A stretch of 37,465 nucleotides of DNA from Lachnospiraceae bacterium. GTDB lineage: Bacteria > Bacillota > Clostridia > Lachnospirales > Lachnospiraceae. The position numbers and the translations under genes are program-made. Positions 1 to 8,913 of the stretch are shown here, piece after piece (position 1 is the stretch's first letter; every line of letters starts with the position of its first letter). Where the stretch lies: contig JAEEKN010000347.1 of the NCBI GenBank assembly GCA_016282435.1, positions 1 to 37,465 on the forward strand, in the 5' to 3' direction. Under the pieces are notes generated by a model. The model searched no databases and was not told the DNA's origin. It was given only the letters and a program-made list of their open reading frames with translations.

Positions 1-4
1 AAAA

Positions 5-40
5 CGAGCTGAACAATGAATTTTACCATTATCCAGCTCG
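5..40 (-). terminator. Rho-independent terminator-like hairpin downstream of ispF
   Basis: CGAGCTG...CAGCTCG inverted repeat with further partial pairing; T-run on the minus strand (AAAA at 1-4 on +). Confidence 0.5.
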
Positions 41-177
41 CTAATTGTCTTAGGAGATATAATTTACAGACTTTTTTTCACGTACTCTTTCCCCCTTCTC
101 TTCAGGGTATCTGTTTTCATATATACCATATAAATGGGGAGGTTGTCAATCATTTATCAGCCGTCATCACTGTCACA

Positions 178-645
178 TCACATAAGAAGGCATATCGCTT
201 GAGAGGCAATACCTAGCCCCTCACCGGTGAAGCCAAGTCCTTCTTCGGTAGTTGCCTTTACATTTATCTGTGATATATCTATCCCTAAAGCTTTTGCCAT
301 ATTCTCACGCATTTCAGGGATGAATTTAGCCAGTTTCGGTCTCTGGGCTATGATGGTCGAATCGATATTCGCTATCTCATAGCCTTCTTTTTTTATGAGT
401 TCTGCCACCTTTTGAAGAAGGAGTATACTGGATATACCCTTATATGCATCGTCACTGTCCGGAAAATGCTGACCGATATCCCCCAGTGCTGCAGCACCCA
501 GGATGGAATCCATTACGGCATGAATGAGGACATCCGCATCTGAATGTCCTAGTAGTCCCTTTTCGTACGGTATCTCAACACCACCGAGTATCAGTTTTCT
601 GTCTTCCACTAGTTTATGTACATCATATCCGGTTCCGATTCTCAT
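178..645 (-). CDS. ispF: 2-C-methyl-D-erythritol 2,4-cyclodiphosphate synthase
   Basis: N-terminus [43 protein letters not shown] and C-terminal [21 protein letters not shown] are IspF signatures. Confidence 0.97.
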   Translation of the reverse strand: MRIGTGYDVHKLVEDRKLILGGVEIPYEKGLLGHSDADVLIHAVMDSILGAAALGDIGQHFPDSDDAYKGISSILLLQKVAELIKKEGYEIANIDSTIIAQRPKLAKFIPEMRENMAKALGIDISQINVKATTEEGLGFTGEGLGIASQAICLLM

Positions 646-699
646 TTTTTTCTCCTGTTTTTATGCTTTTTTTATCGCATCAGTTTCCTGATTTTATGA

Positions 700-2001
700 T
701 TACAGCCCGATGCTCAGTACTGCAAGTGCTGCAAAAAGTGCCGGGATAGATACGATTACTCCGTTCTTGATATAACTTGTATATCTGAAAGCCACCTGAT
801 TCTTCTTCAGAATATTGCTCCACATGATAGCAGCCAGTGCTCCTACAGGTGTGAGCAGTGCCCCCAGATTCGAGCCTACTATAGCGGCATATACCGCAGG
901 CTGTGTCACTGCAGCTGATGCATTACCAATAACCGGGCAAAACAGCACACTCATAGGTATGTTGTTTATCATGTTTGCGGTAAGGAATGAAGCAGCCCCG
1001 TATGAGAACTCGGGACGGCTGCATTCGAGAAGTGAACTGATTTTTTCAGTCACTCCGTATTTATCGAGCGATAGGACTATCACAAACATCGAGATAATAA
1101 AAGGCACCATTTCCCACGGAACACGTTTCAGACAATCCTTAAGTTCGTTTCCGTGTGTATGGGACAATCCTCTGTATCCAAGGTCAAACACAAAAAGCGA
1201 GCATGCAAAAGCCAGAGTAATGAGCCACATTTCCATCTCTATATATGCCGATATTACCAGCATTATTGTACACAACGAGAGATGTAAAAGACCTATACCA
1301 AGTAACCTTTTATCGGTTATCTTTTCTTCTGCTTTATTGGGTTTCAGCGGAAGTGCCAGTTTTTTTCTGAACAGAAAATAAAGAACACCAAATGCTACAA
1401 GGCCTGCTGCCAGGGTAGGAAGTGCCATCACCTTAAAATAATCTATAAAAGTTATGCCGTTTGCTGTAGCAAGATAAATATTTGTAGGATTTCCTATCAC
1501 AAACATCATACTCCAGGTATTTGCGGCCACCAGTTCACAGAACAGGTAAGGCGTAGGATCTATACCTGCGTTCTTTGCGAAATAACATATAAAAGGCGTA
1601 AATGTAAGAATGATGATATCATTCGATGTAAATACCGTAAGTACCGATACGATCACAAACAGGAAAACAAACAGCTTTTTCTGGCTGGCTCTGGCCTTTG
1701 AAAGCGTAAAACAGGCCATGTATCTAAAGAATCCTACTTCATCGAGGAATACCGAAAGAACTGACATAGAGAAAAACAACACCAGAATCTTTAACGGGTT
1801 TACAGCTGTATCTGCGGTAAGTCCTTCAATAACTTCCTTTATGGATATGGTTCTTGTGAGAATGAGTGCCAGGGCTCCTGCCATGACTACCATCCAGTAA
1901 ATGCTGACATTATGTTTTTTTATATTCACCGACGGTTTTACAAGTATCGAGGTGAGTAACCCCGCACATGTAACCGCCGAAATACCGACCGCTGTTTCCA
2001 T
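700..2001 (-). CDS. SLC13/ArsB-type anion permease (multi-TM)
   Basis: Hydrophobic multi-TM protein with ArsB/SLC13-like segments (SNDIIILTFTPFICYFAKNAG, NPTNIYLA, GSNLGALLTPVGALAAIMW). Start placed at METAVGIS (ATG 2001-1999) behind an AGGAG RBS; the longer track ORF (to 2049) runs into a repeat. Confidence 0.8.
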   Translation of the reverse strand: METAVGISAVTCAGLLTSILVKPSVNIKKHNVSIYWMVVMAGALALILTRTISIKEVIEGLTADTAVNPLKILVLFFSMSVLSVFLDEVGFFRYMACFTLSKARASQKKLFVFLFVIVSVLTVFTSNDIIILTFTPFICYFAKNAGIDPTPYLFCELVAANTWSMMFVIGNPTNIYLATANGITFIDYFKVMALPTLAAGLVAFGVLYFLFRKKLALPLKPNKAEEKITDKRLLGIGLLHLSLCTIMLVISAYIEMEMWLITLAFACSLFVFDLGYRGLSHTHGNELKDCLKRVPWEMVPFIISMFVIVLSLDKYGVTEKISSLLECSRPEFSYGAASFLTANMINNIPMSVLFCPVIGNASAAVTQPAVYAAIVGSNLGALLTPVGALAAIMWSNILKKNQVAFRYTSYIKNGVIVSIPALFAALAVLSIGL

Positions 2002-2035
2002 TTCTCGCTCCTGACCTAGTGTCCCGTTGTCAATG

Positions 2036-2078
2036 TCCCTCGAAAACACCTTTAGCGTCCCTGAGGAACAAAACTATC
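2036..2078. repeat. Degenerate partial copy of the double-hairpin interspersed repeat (R family)
   Basis: cctcgaaaacacctttagcgtccctgaggaacaaaac compared with cctcgaaaacgcctttagcgtttcctcggtaacaaaac in intact copies. Confidence 0.65.
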
Positions 2079-2119
2079 CTACTTTCGAATCAAAAGTGCA
2101 AAGCGCACCCAAATTCCAT

Positions 2120-2148
2120 AGTATAGCTATATTTTCATCGTCAGTCAA
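2120..2148 (-). promoter_or_regulatory. Sigma70-type promoter for the permease gene
   Basis: Minus strand TTGACT (2148-2143), 17-nt spacer, TATACT (2125-2120). Confidence 0.75.
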
Positions 2149-2199
2149 GAGAAATATTCACCAAAAATCTTAAACATCATCGTCAATTTGTATCAAGAA

Positions 2200-2352
2200 T
2201 AACGGTCTCCCCGTCACATCACACCCATACCGACAGTACATTCAGCCCCGGCACGAACTGATACTGCATCTTTTTGCTTAACCGTGCTATCATTCTGATA
2301 CCGGGTGGATTCGGGACTTTAACCCGTTAGAAACGTGCGCTGCTAGGCGCAC
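2200..2352 (-). mobile_element. Putative 5' fragment of a group II intron (domain I start; no ORF or domain V seen)
   Basis: Minus strand GTGCGCCTAGCAGCGCACGTTTCTAACGGGTTAAAGTCCCGAATCC matches the group II intron 5' pattern GUGYGCC..GCA...(G)UCUAA.GGGU.AAAGUCCCGAA. It starts directly after a terminator hairpin. The internal end is approximate. Confidence 0.55.
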
Positions 2353-2363
2353 CACAATATAAA

Positions 2364-2402
2364 TCCCACAACAGAAATGTACTCCTGTTGTGGGATTTTT
2401 TT
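2364..2402 (-). terminator. Terminator hairpin downstream of the C11 peptidase gene (can work bidirectionally)
   Basis: Perfect stem AATCCCACAACAG/CTGTTGTGGGATT with T8 on + and TTTATATT on -. Confidence 0.8.
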
Positions 2403-2418
2403 TAATAACATATCCGGT

Positions 2419-4797
2419 TTACTTGTTTTTCGAGAATCTCTCCGACCAGTAATCCTGTCCGTAAATATCAGTGAACTTGTACATGCCGATATAGTTATTT
2501 GTGAGATATGTATCACTCACTGTGATCTCACCGTTTACGGTCATCTGTTCACTCAGATAGTAGCTGTCTTTGTAACTTCCGTCATATCCGTAATAGTCAC
2601 ACAGAAAATCTATCTTGTCACCGTCTTTTATCTCTATCAGCCCTCTGAATTCGGTCTCGGTGACAGAATCGCTATATACCGGAGCGGCACCTGCGACTCT
2701 TCCTTTTCCGGTGTTTTTATCAAGGATAACCATGATATTTACACGTTCACCGTTTAGAAGTGCAGGAACTTTTCCTGTAATGGTATCTCCCGATGTATCC
2801 AGATGATAGTATGCTACGGGCTGGTTGTTGAGTGACAGCCAGGTTCCGTCGGTATCGGCTATCAGATTACCGTAGTCATCGATGGAATACAGATTATCAA
2901 GTCCCATATCTATATATCCTGTCCCGTCATCTACGAATACGTTGAGATCAACTTTATTTATCAGATTCCATTCACTCTCGGAGAGAGATATATACTTTTT
3001 GCCGTTCTGATCACTCTGCCACTTAAGTTTAGAAGCATCAAACAGATTTGCACCTACATATCCTGCTACATCCTCATCACTCATGGACCTTCCGCCGAAT
3101 CCCGTAAATGAAGAGATGATATCCATCAGTGAATCTGAACTTCCTCCGCTGGGAGCACCGCCGCCCAAAAGTGAGATGAGTGAGCTCGAAGAACTGCTTC
3201 CTGCTGCTTGGCCTGCGCCCTGTATTCCTGCGAATTCCTTGATACAGGCCGAATACTCATCATCAAGTCCTATCTGGTCATATGTTGATACAGCCGAATT
3301 CACCTTGGATGTCTTGCGGTAAGGGAAGTATATCGATACTCCGTAGGCATTCGTCATATTTGATGAAGTTCTGTTGTATTTTACCGCTGAAAGAAGGGTG
3401 TCTGCCAGAGCTTTTCCTTCACTAGTGTTGAGGTTCAGTGCCAGGTTTATAAGGTCTACCTGGTCAATGGGCTGTGAAGGAGAGAATTCCCTCGCTCCGC
3501 TTCTGGCATCCGATACAACCTCGTATTTTTTGTCGGTAATAAGCTTTGTAGTACTGGTTGAGAAAGCCTTAAAATCATCACCTAAGGTCTGTGAGAGTTC
3601 AGCCAGATCTATAAGTGACAATGTGGTCTTTTCTCCGGGACATTTTCTATTGCACTCATCTATGAAATCATCGATGATGTTTTTACCTATCTCGGTCGTG
3701 GGCATCGAAGTATTGTTTGAGAGCGCTGTCAGCCAGTTGGTGTAATACCAGCCTATGCCGGGTTCTGTCTCTTCAGAAGAGATAGCGTAATCCGCATACT
3801 TTGACAGCATGATATCGGTCTCAACAGTAGCCATGAGGCAGGCATCAAAGCCTATGAAATCAAACTTCATTCCTGCGTTCTTCAAAGCTTTATCAATACC
3901 TGCAAGGTTCATGGAGCCCGATGAAGAATGTGTTTCATCATATCCGTAACCTGACAGCGATCCTCCGCCGTGATCCCAGAATATCAGCATATTCCTGTTT
4001 GCAGGATAGTTCTTCGATGCATAATTTATGAACTCCGTAAGAGTTCCGGGATCGGTCATGGCCTTATTACCCATGTTGCTCTCAAGGCAGGTCATGCCAC
4101 CGCTTGTAACCTTATATATCTGGTTTGTGTTAGTACTTATGGCACCGGTTTTCCATCTGCTGCATCCGCCTGTATAAACGATGATGTTTACCTTTTCGGA
4201 CAGGTTGGCCTTCATCATCTCGTTCAGGTCATTTGTAGCCATACCGTACTTGCTCTCCAGATCGGTACCGCACAGATATACCATGATAGTCACAGTATCA
4301 TCGCCGTTTCCTTTGATGGCAGTGTATCTTCCACGGGCTTCACTGCTGACATTTGTATTGAGGGTTCCGGTGTTTTTGGGAGATACCCAGTCACTGCTGG
4401 TTCCGGATACATTCTGGAACATGCTAGAGCCGAATCCCGAAGATATGATGCTTCCGAGTGAGCTTAAGTCGAGGCCTGTCGAAGTGTTGCTTCCTATAGA
4501 ACCTACATTTCCTATATCAGGGAGTCCGGAACTGTCCCCGGATGAGCTTCCTCCGCCGAGAAGTGAGAATAGTCCTCCGCCTCCTCCAAGCAGAACGACA
4601 GCTATTACTATTATTATGATCTTTGACAATCCGCCGCCGGAATTTCCACCGTCGAATCCGGATCTCGATCCACCGCCGGAACTTCCACCGGATCTTCCAC
4701 TGCCGCTTCCTACAGGACCGGTACCTAAACCGCTTCCTCTTTTGTTTACTCCGTTACCTGTTCCGGTAACATTTTTCTGTCTTCCCTGTTCAGGCAT
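2419..4797 (-). CDS. Clostripain-like (C11) cysteine peptidase with Gly/Ser-rich N-terminal tail and a TM segment
   Basis: Catalytic-type motifs MLIFWDHGGGSLSGYGYDETH (His) and FIGFDACLMATVETDIMLSKYADYAISSEETEPGIGW (Cys); N-terminal GSG/SGGG-rich tail followed by KIIIIVIAVVLL TM. Confidence 0.88.
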   Translation of the reverse strand: MPEQGRQKNVTGTGNGVNKRGSGLGTGPVGSGSGRSGGSSGGGSRSGFDGGNSGGGLSKIIIIVIAVVLLGGGGGLFSLLGGGSSSGDSSGLPDIGNVGSIGSNTSTGLDLSSLGSIISSGFGSSMFQNVSGTSSDWVSPKNTGTLNTNVSSEARGRYTAIKGNGDDTVTIMVYLCGTDLESKYGMATNDLNEMMKANLSEKVNIIVYTGGCSRWKTGAISTNTNQIYKVTSGGMTCLESNMGNKAMTDPGTLTEFINYASKNYPANRNMLIFWDHGGGSLSGYGYDETHSSSGSMNLAGIDKALKNAGMKFDFIGFDACLMATVETDIMLSKYADYAISSEETEPGIGWYYTNWLTALSNNTSMPTTEIGKNIIDDFIDECNRKCPGEKTTLSLIDLAELSQTLGDDFKAFSTSTTKLITDKKYEVVSDARSGAREFSPSQPIDQVDLINLALNLNTSEGKALADTLLSAVKYNRTSSNMTNAYGVSIYFPYRKTSKVNSAVSTYDQIGLDDEYSACIKEFAGIQGAGQAAGSSSSSSLISLLGGGAPSGGSSDSLMDIISSFTGFGGRSMSDEDVAGYVGANLFDASKLKWQSDQNGKKYISLSESEWNLINKVDLNVFVDDGTGYIDMGLDNLYSIDDYGNLIADTDGTWLSLNNQPVAYYHLDTSGDTITGKVPALLNGERVNIMVILDKNTGKGRVAGAAPVYSDSVTETEFRGLIEIKDGDKIDFLCDYYGYDGSYKDSYYLSEQMTVNGEITVSDTYLTNNYIGMYKFTDIYGQDYWSERFSKNK

Positions 4798-5221
4798 TGT
4801 CTTTTCCTCCTAACCTGTTTCGAAGATATTCATATCTGAGCCTTTTTTCTTCTTTGGCAAAATGAACATCCCTGCTTTGCTTTGTATACTTTGAATAATC
4901 CAGTTTTTCATCAAACTGCTCACTTGTCAGGTCAAACACACATCCGCCGACATCATTAAACAGATGGTAGTTGCCATCCGACAGCTCTATGCCATATACT
5001 TCTCCGCCGAAGATGTCCTGTACCAGGAATGCCGTGATGGAGCATTGCCCCAGTGTCCTGTTATCCTCACTCCATTTGTCGCGCAGTCTCGGGGCGCAGG
5101 TGTAGCTGCACCAGATATTTGACAGGGCATCATACAGGGCTCTTGGTGTAGCTATAGCGGGGTATTCATCAGAAATTGCTGGAACTGTAGCATTTTCCCA
5201 GCCGTAAAACTTATAACCCAT
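4790..5221 (-). CDS. Hypothetical protein, possibly YunG-like
   Basis: WSEDNRTLGQCSITAFLVQDIFGGEVYGIELSDGNYHLFNDVGGCVFDLTSEQF pattern. Start placed at MGYKFYGW with an upstream GAGGT. Overlaps the C11 start by 8 nt, suggesting translational coupling. Confidence 0.6.
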   Translation of the reverse strand: MGYKFYGWENATVPAISDEYPAIATPRALYDALSNIWCSYTCAPRLRDKWSEDNRTLGQCSITAFLVQDIFGGEVYGIELSDGNYHLFNDVGGCVFDLTSEQFDEKLDYSKYTKQSRDVHFAKEEKRLRYEYLRNRLGGKDNA

Positions 5222-5284
5222 ATCTTTTATACCTCTTTTCTCGCATAAGAATACCATTCTTTACGGGGGTTGTCAAATGAAAAA

Positions 5285-5312
5285 TGCCGAGGCCCCATGT
5301 AAGCCTTCGGCA
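5285..5312 (-). terminator. Rho-independent terminator after the S66 peptidase gene
   Basis: Minus strand TGCCGAAGGC...GGCCTCGGCA followed by TTTTTC. Confidence 0.75.
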
Positions 5313-5317
5313 AAGAG

Positions 5318-6379
5318 TTATCTAAGTTCATAAGTAATATCCAGCGAATTGCTGTCTGCGGTTACTTTTCCTATCGAGCCGCTTATCACGGGAATCTGAG
5401 GGGGAAGATGTCCAAGGTCCACGTCAAGTATGACAGGGACATTCAGGTCTTTTAGTATTCTGACGGCAGCCTCCCGGCAGTCAATCCCGAACATATTGTC
5501 CCTGATATGCATGGGACGCCCGATGAGAAAGCCTGCTGCTCTGTCAAACCATCCAGCTTCTTTCAACTGCCACAGAGATCTTGTGATGGATATCGGATTT
5601 AAGTCACAGGATTCCAGGAACCAGATGATACCGTCATCGGAGTATTTTTCGTTGAATTCCTTTACTTTATCAAATTTTGTACCGCAGAGTATGGTCAATA
5701 TGTCAAGGCATCCTCCGAGCATCCTGCCGGAGAAACTGACGGGTCGACTGAGCCGTGCTTCGTTTTCGGAATAGTAATTCCCTTCTGTAAATACGGACAT
5801 AGAGTACGGTTCCGTAGCATTGAGCGGAGCTAAAGGGTTCTCTGCCGAACTCAGGCTTTCAATCTCCCATTTTTTGTAGTTCGTAAAAGAGGTCTTTTTA
5901 CCACACAGCAGATCAAAAGAGTCTGTTAAATAAGGATGCATAGGACGCATACCGAATGATGACGCGCACGGGCCATATACGGCCGCAGTATCACAGAGAG
6001 TGGTAAGGGTAAAAATCAGATTCGTATTGTCCGAGTATCCGAGGAACCACTTAGGCTTCGATTTTGATATGGATTCAAAATCAACGAAGCTCAGATCTTC
6101 GTTCATGGTCTCGCCACCACCTACAGAAATGATGATGTCGCTCCTGTCATTCATAAAGAAATCATTTATCTCTTCGGCACATTTCTCGGGAGTATTGCTT
6201 TTACCGATGCCTTTGTCCTCATAAACATTTGGTCCCGGTACACATGAATATCCCTGTTCGCCAAAAAACGAAAGAGCAGACTTAAACCTGCTGTGATATG
6301 GTTCTAAAGAAGCACAGCCAAATGAAGGCGCTATAAAACCGATCCTGCCGCCGTGCTGTAAAAAATCTGAATATCTCAT
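5318..6379 (-). CDS. S66 family peptidase (LD-carboxypeptidase / MccF-like)
   Basis: GRIGFIAPSFGC start, GGGETMNEDL, nucleophile-type WFLGYSDNTNL, SGRMLGGCLDIL. Start MRYSDF behind an AAGGAG RBS. Confidence 0.85.
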   Translation of the reverse strand: MRYSDFLQHGGRIGFIAPSFGCASLEPYHSRFKSALSFFGEQGYSCVPGPNVYEDKGIGKSNTPEKCAEEINDFFMNDRSDIIISVGGGETMNEDLSFVDFESISKSKPKWFLGYSDNTNLIFTLTTLCDTAAVYGPCASSFGMRPMHPYLTDSFDLLCGKKTSFTNYKKWEIESLSSAENPLAPLNATEPYSMSVFTEGNYYSENEARLSRPVSFSGRMLGGCLDILTILCGTKFDKVKEFNEKYSDDGIIWFLESCDLNPISITRSLWQLKEAGWFDRAAGFLIGRPMHIRDNMFGIDCREAAVRILKDLNVPVILDVDLGHLPPQIPVISGSIGKVTADSNSLDITYELR

Positions 6380-6410
6380 GAAGAGTCTCCTTATATTTTT
6401 CTTAAACATC

Positions 6411-6490
6411 GTGTCAAAGTCACCTCGAAAACACCTTCAGCGTTTCCTCGGTAACAAAACAATGCTCCGCATCTCTTCTGTTTTGTTACA
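6411..6490. repeat. Interspersed double-hairpin repeat, R-family copy 1
   Basis: gtcaaagtcacctcgaaaacaccttcagcgtttcctcggtaacaaaacaatgctccgcatctcttctgttttgtta; near-identical to 18764-18840 and 22903-22980. Confidence 0.9.
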
Positions 6491-6512
6491 GTATAGTACA
6501 ATAAACAAATAT

Positions 6513-6541
6513 TTGCAAAACATTTTAAAATGAGTTATACT
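6513..6541 (+). promoter_or_regulatory. Sigma70-type promoter for the DUF5050/SH3b operon
   Basis: TTGCAA (6513-6518), 17-nt spacer, TATACT (6536-6541). Confidence 0.75.
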
Positions 6542-6603
6542 AGAATTAATAAGAGAGAAAATTGATGCCGTTTTCGGCTGTAAGGAAAGGAGGTCCGGTA
6601 CGT

Positions 6604-7809
6604 ATGACAGATAAAGAGCGAAGAGAACTTGTAGAAGGTCCCAGAAAGAAGCCGACGCCTGCAGCAGATACTTTGGGTAAGGGAACGGGAAGCCGTGCCG
6701 GGACTGCCGGACCGAAAGTAACAGGAACTTCACGAAATACCGGGAAGCCATCCGCTAAGAACACGGGTACCAAATCAGGCAAAGGCACGGATTCATCTGT
6801 TATCATGAAGCGAGTCATCGTTATCGCAGTGGTAGCGGCCATCATCGGCGGATTTGTACTATACAGCTATTTTACGAGCAAGGTATATAAGAGTGCACCG
6901 GGCACAGTGGGGAATACTGCCGGGAATCTCTATAACGGCGGACTTTTTTGTGAGAACGGGGACAGGATATACTTCAGCAATCCGAATGATGACTATACCC
7001 TGTATTCCATGAATCTGCAAATAGATGATTTCAAGAAGCTCTATGATGATTACGCCCGTTACATCAACGTGGACGAGAACTACGTCTTCTACACCAGAAT
7101 GAACAACAAGAAAACAAACCCTACACAGAGTATATTCATATTCTACAGTACGGGAGTGTTCAGGCTGAAAAAGAACGGCGGCAGTCTCCAGATGATATCG
7201 CCTGACCCCTGCGGCAGCCTGCTTCTCTATGATAACAGGCTCTACTATGAGTCTTATAAGGATAATGCGCTGACACTTCACAGGGTGGATATCAACAAGG
7301 AAAACGACAGGAAGCTGTTCAGCGACGATACTCCCGTAGCTTCGGTATACGGGGATAAGCTGTACTATTCGGGGAACCTGAGCGACCAGAATATACATTA
7401 TGTAAATACAAGTGGAAATACTGCTGTGGCCGTTGAGACCAAAGCATATCTTCCTATCGCTCTGGATGAGGGTATATTCTATATATCAACCGAGAATGAT
7501 TATAACATATATCTTGTCGATTATGAGGACAAGGAGAGAAAATGCATTGTAAACCGTCCGGTAACGTGGTATAATATAACGACCGACGGCAAATATGTCT
7601 TCTATAACTGTGACAAGGAAGACGAAAACGGCATGTATATGCTTGACAGGGAAAAGAATGAGGAGACAAAGATAGCCGAAGGAAACTTCAAATGGATAAA
7701 TCTTGCAGGCGGATATTGTTTCTACTTTGACTTTTTCAGTGAAAAGGTGTATGCTTATGATTATGTTAACAAGAGATTGAACGCATTTATCCCGCCCGTG
7801 AAGAAATGA
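6604..7809 (+). CDS. DUF5050-like membrane-anchored beta-propeller-type protein
   Basis: Lys/Gly/Thr-rich N-tail, single TM (VIVIAVVAAIIGGFVLYSYF), then repeated blades such as NGDRIYFSNPNDDYTLYSMN and GDKLYYSGNLSDQNIHYVN. Start MTDKERR behind AAAGGAGG (about 6586-6593). Confidence 0.7.
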   Translation: MTDKERRELVEGPRKKPTPAADTLGKGTGSRAGTAGPKVTGTSRNTGKPSAKNTGTKSGKGTDSSVIMKRVIVIAVVAAIIGGFVLYSYFTSKVYKSAPGTVGNTAGNLYNGGLFCENGDRIYFSNPNDDYTLYSMNLQIDDFKKLYDDYARYINVDENYVFYTRMNNKKTNPTQSIFIFYSTGVFRLKKNGGSLQMISPDPCGSLLLYDNRLYYESYKDNALTLHRVDINKENDRKLFSDDTPVASVYGDKLYYSGNLSDQNIHYVNTSGNTAVAVETKAYLPIALDEGIFYISTENDYNIYLVDYEDKERKCIVNRPVTWYNITTDGKYVFYNCDKEDENGMYMLDREKNEETKIAEGNFKWINLAGGYCFYFDFFSEKVYAYDYVNKRLNAFIPPVKK

Positions 7810-7828
7810 AAGGATTACTACAGTACAC

Positions 7829-8563
7829 ATGAGAAAGAGATATCGCCTGCTCGCAGGCTTGCTATTATCACTTATAGGAATTATCTGGGTATGCTTCCTG
7901 GTGCTTCATGAACCTGATGATTCCGCATCAAAAGAAATTCAGGACACCTTTACTTCCCAGCTTATGGAAGCAAAGCAAAAAGTGGAGAACGAAGCTAAAA
8001 AGCAGGCTGAGAAGCCTACACCGGAGCCGACTTCTACACCAGAGCCCACTGCGGATCCCGAGCCTACCGATACAGAGGCTACACCCACCCCTACACCTCT
8101 GGTAGCTCCGGAGTATATAAAGTTTGATTATATCGTGGCGAATATCACGGACAAGATGAACGTTCGTGAAGGCGCCGGACAGAACAAGAAGGTAGTAGGA
8201 ACACTTCCTGCCGATGGATACGGAAAAGTCATAGAGAGAGGAAATGAGTGGTTCAAGATCAAGTCAGGTGATGTGACGGGTTATGTATCCACACAGTATA
8301 TCTTAAAGGATACCGATGCTGTAAAGAAGATCAGAGAACTCGGTGCCTTGAAGATCAAAGTCACAGGTAATGATGTGAATGTCCGCAAGGAACCGAACAC
8401 CACATGTGAGGTAAGGCTTCAGGCTAAAGCAGGAACCAAATATGATTATTATCCCGAATATTCCACACAGCTGTTCTACGCTGTGATGATAGACGGTGAG
8501 ATCAGTTATGTATCTACCAGCTATGCAGAAGTAGATATCTCATTAAAGACTGCATATAAATAA
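7829..8563 (+). CDS. SH3b-domain protein, membrane anchored with a Pro/Thr/Glu linker
   Basis: N-terminal TM, KPTPEPTSTPEPTADPEPT linker, two bacterial SH3 repeats (DKMNVREGAGQNKKVVGTL...GYVSTQYIL; NDVNVRKEPNTTCEVRLQ). Confidence 0.85.
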   Translation: MRKRYRLLAGLLLSLIGIIWVCFLVLHEPDDSASKEIQDTFTSQLMEAKQKVENEAKKQAEKPTPEPTSTPEPTADPEPTDTEATPTPTPLVAPEYIKFDYIVANITDKMNVREGAGQNKKVVGTLPADGYGKVIERGNEWFKIKSGDVTGYVSTQYILKDTDAVKKIRELGALKIKVTGNDVNVRKEPNTTCEVRLQAKAGTKYDYYPEYSTQLFYAVMIDGEISYVSTSYAEVDISLKTAYK

Positions 8564-8567
8564 AAAA

Positions 8568-8608
8568 ATCCCCGTATTTCGACAGTTTCGGAATACGGGG
8601 ATCTTTTT
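8568..8608. terminator. Bidirectional terminator between convergent genes
   Basis: ATCCCCGTATT...AATACGGGGAT stem, flanked by A7 on the left and CTTTTT on the right. Confidence 0.9.
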
Positions 8609-8897
8609 ATTTATATCCTATAATTGAAACAATTTTTGTTATTTCTCTAATAATTATGATATTTTTCTCTTCTTCCATTAGTTTATTTATTAATGATGTA
8701 TAAATATCCGGCACTATTTCATTTTTTCTATAATTACTTATTAAATACCCTTTATTATCGTAGATATCATTACATAAGAAATCATACACTAACATTTTTA
8801 CATCTGAAATATTTATACTTTCTTGAGGAACAAATATAAAAACATCATAAATTTTAACATTTTGGATTAAATTATTTTTCATAATGTAATTATACAC
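8607..8897 (-). CDS. Small AT-rich hypothetical protein (GTG start, or internal ATG at 8882)
   Basis: Open frame of 96 aa directly after the GH5 gene; no family recognised; strong AT bias; weak RBS. Confidence 0.45.
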   Translation of the reverse strand: MYNYIMKNNLIQNVKIYDVFIFVPQESINISDVKMLVYDFLCNDIYDNKGYLISNYRKNEIVPDIYTSLINKLMEEEKNIIIIREITKIVSIIGYK

Positions 8898-8913
8898 TTC
8901 TGCCAGTCTTTCT

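Noticed and set aside
1610-1900. 96-aa plus ORF inside the permease gene
   Set aside because: Antisense to TM-encoding sequence; no independent support.
2281-2354. Possible degenerate tRNA (T-arm-like CGGGTTAAAGTCCCG)
   Set aside because: No acceptor stem, anticodon arm or D-arm can be assembled; group II intron 5' end explains the sequence better.
4181-4813. 210-aa Pro-rich plus-strand ORF
   Set aside because: Antisense of the Gly-rich N-terminus of the C11 peptidase; Pro-rich runs are the complement of Gly codons.
6437-6845. Minus ORFs opposite the start of the DUF5050-like gene
   Set aside because: Overlap a well-supported plus-strand gene, promoter and R repeat; no family signature.
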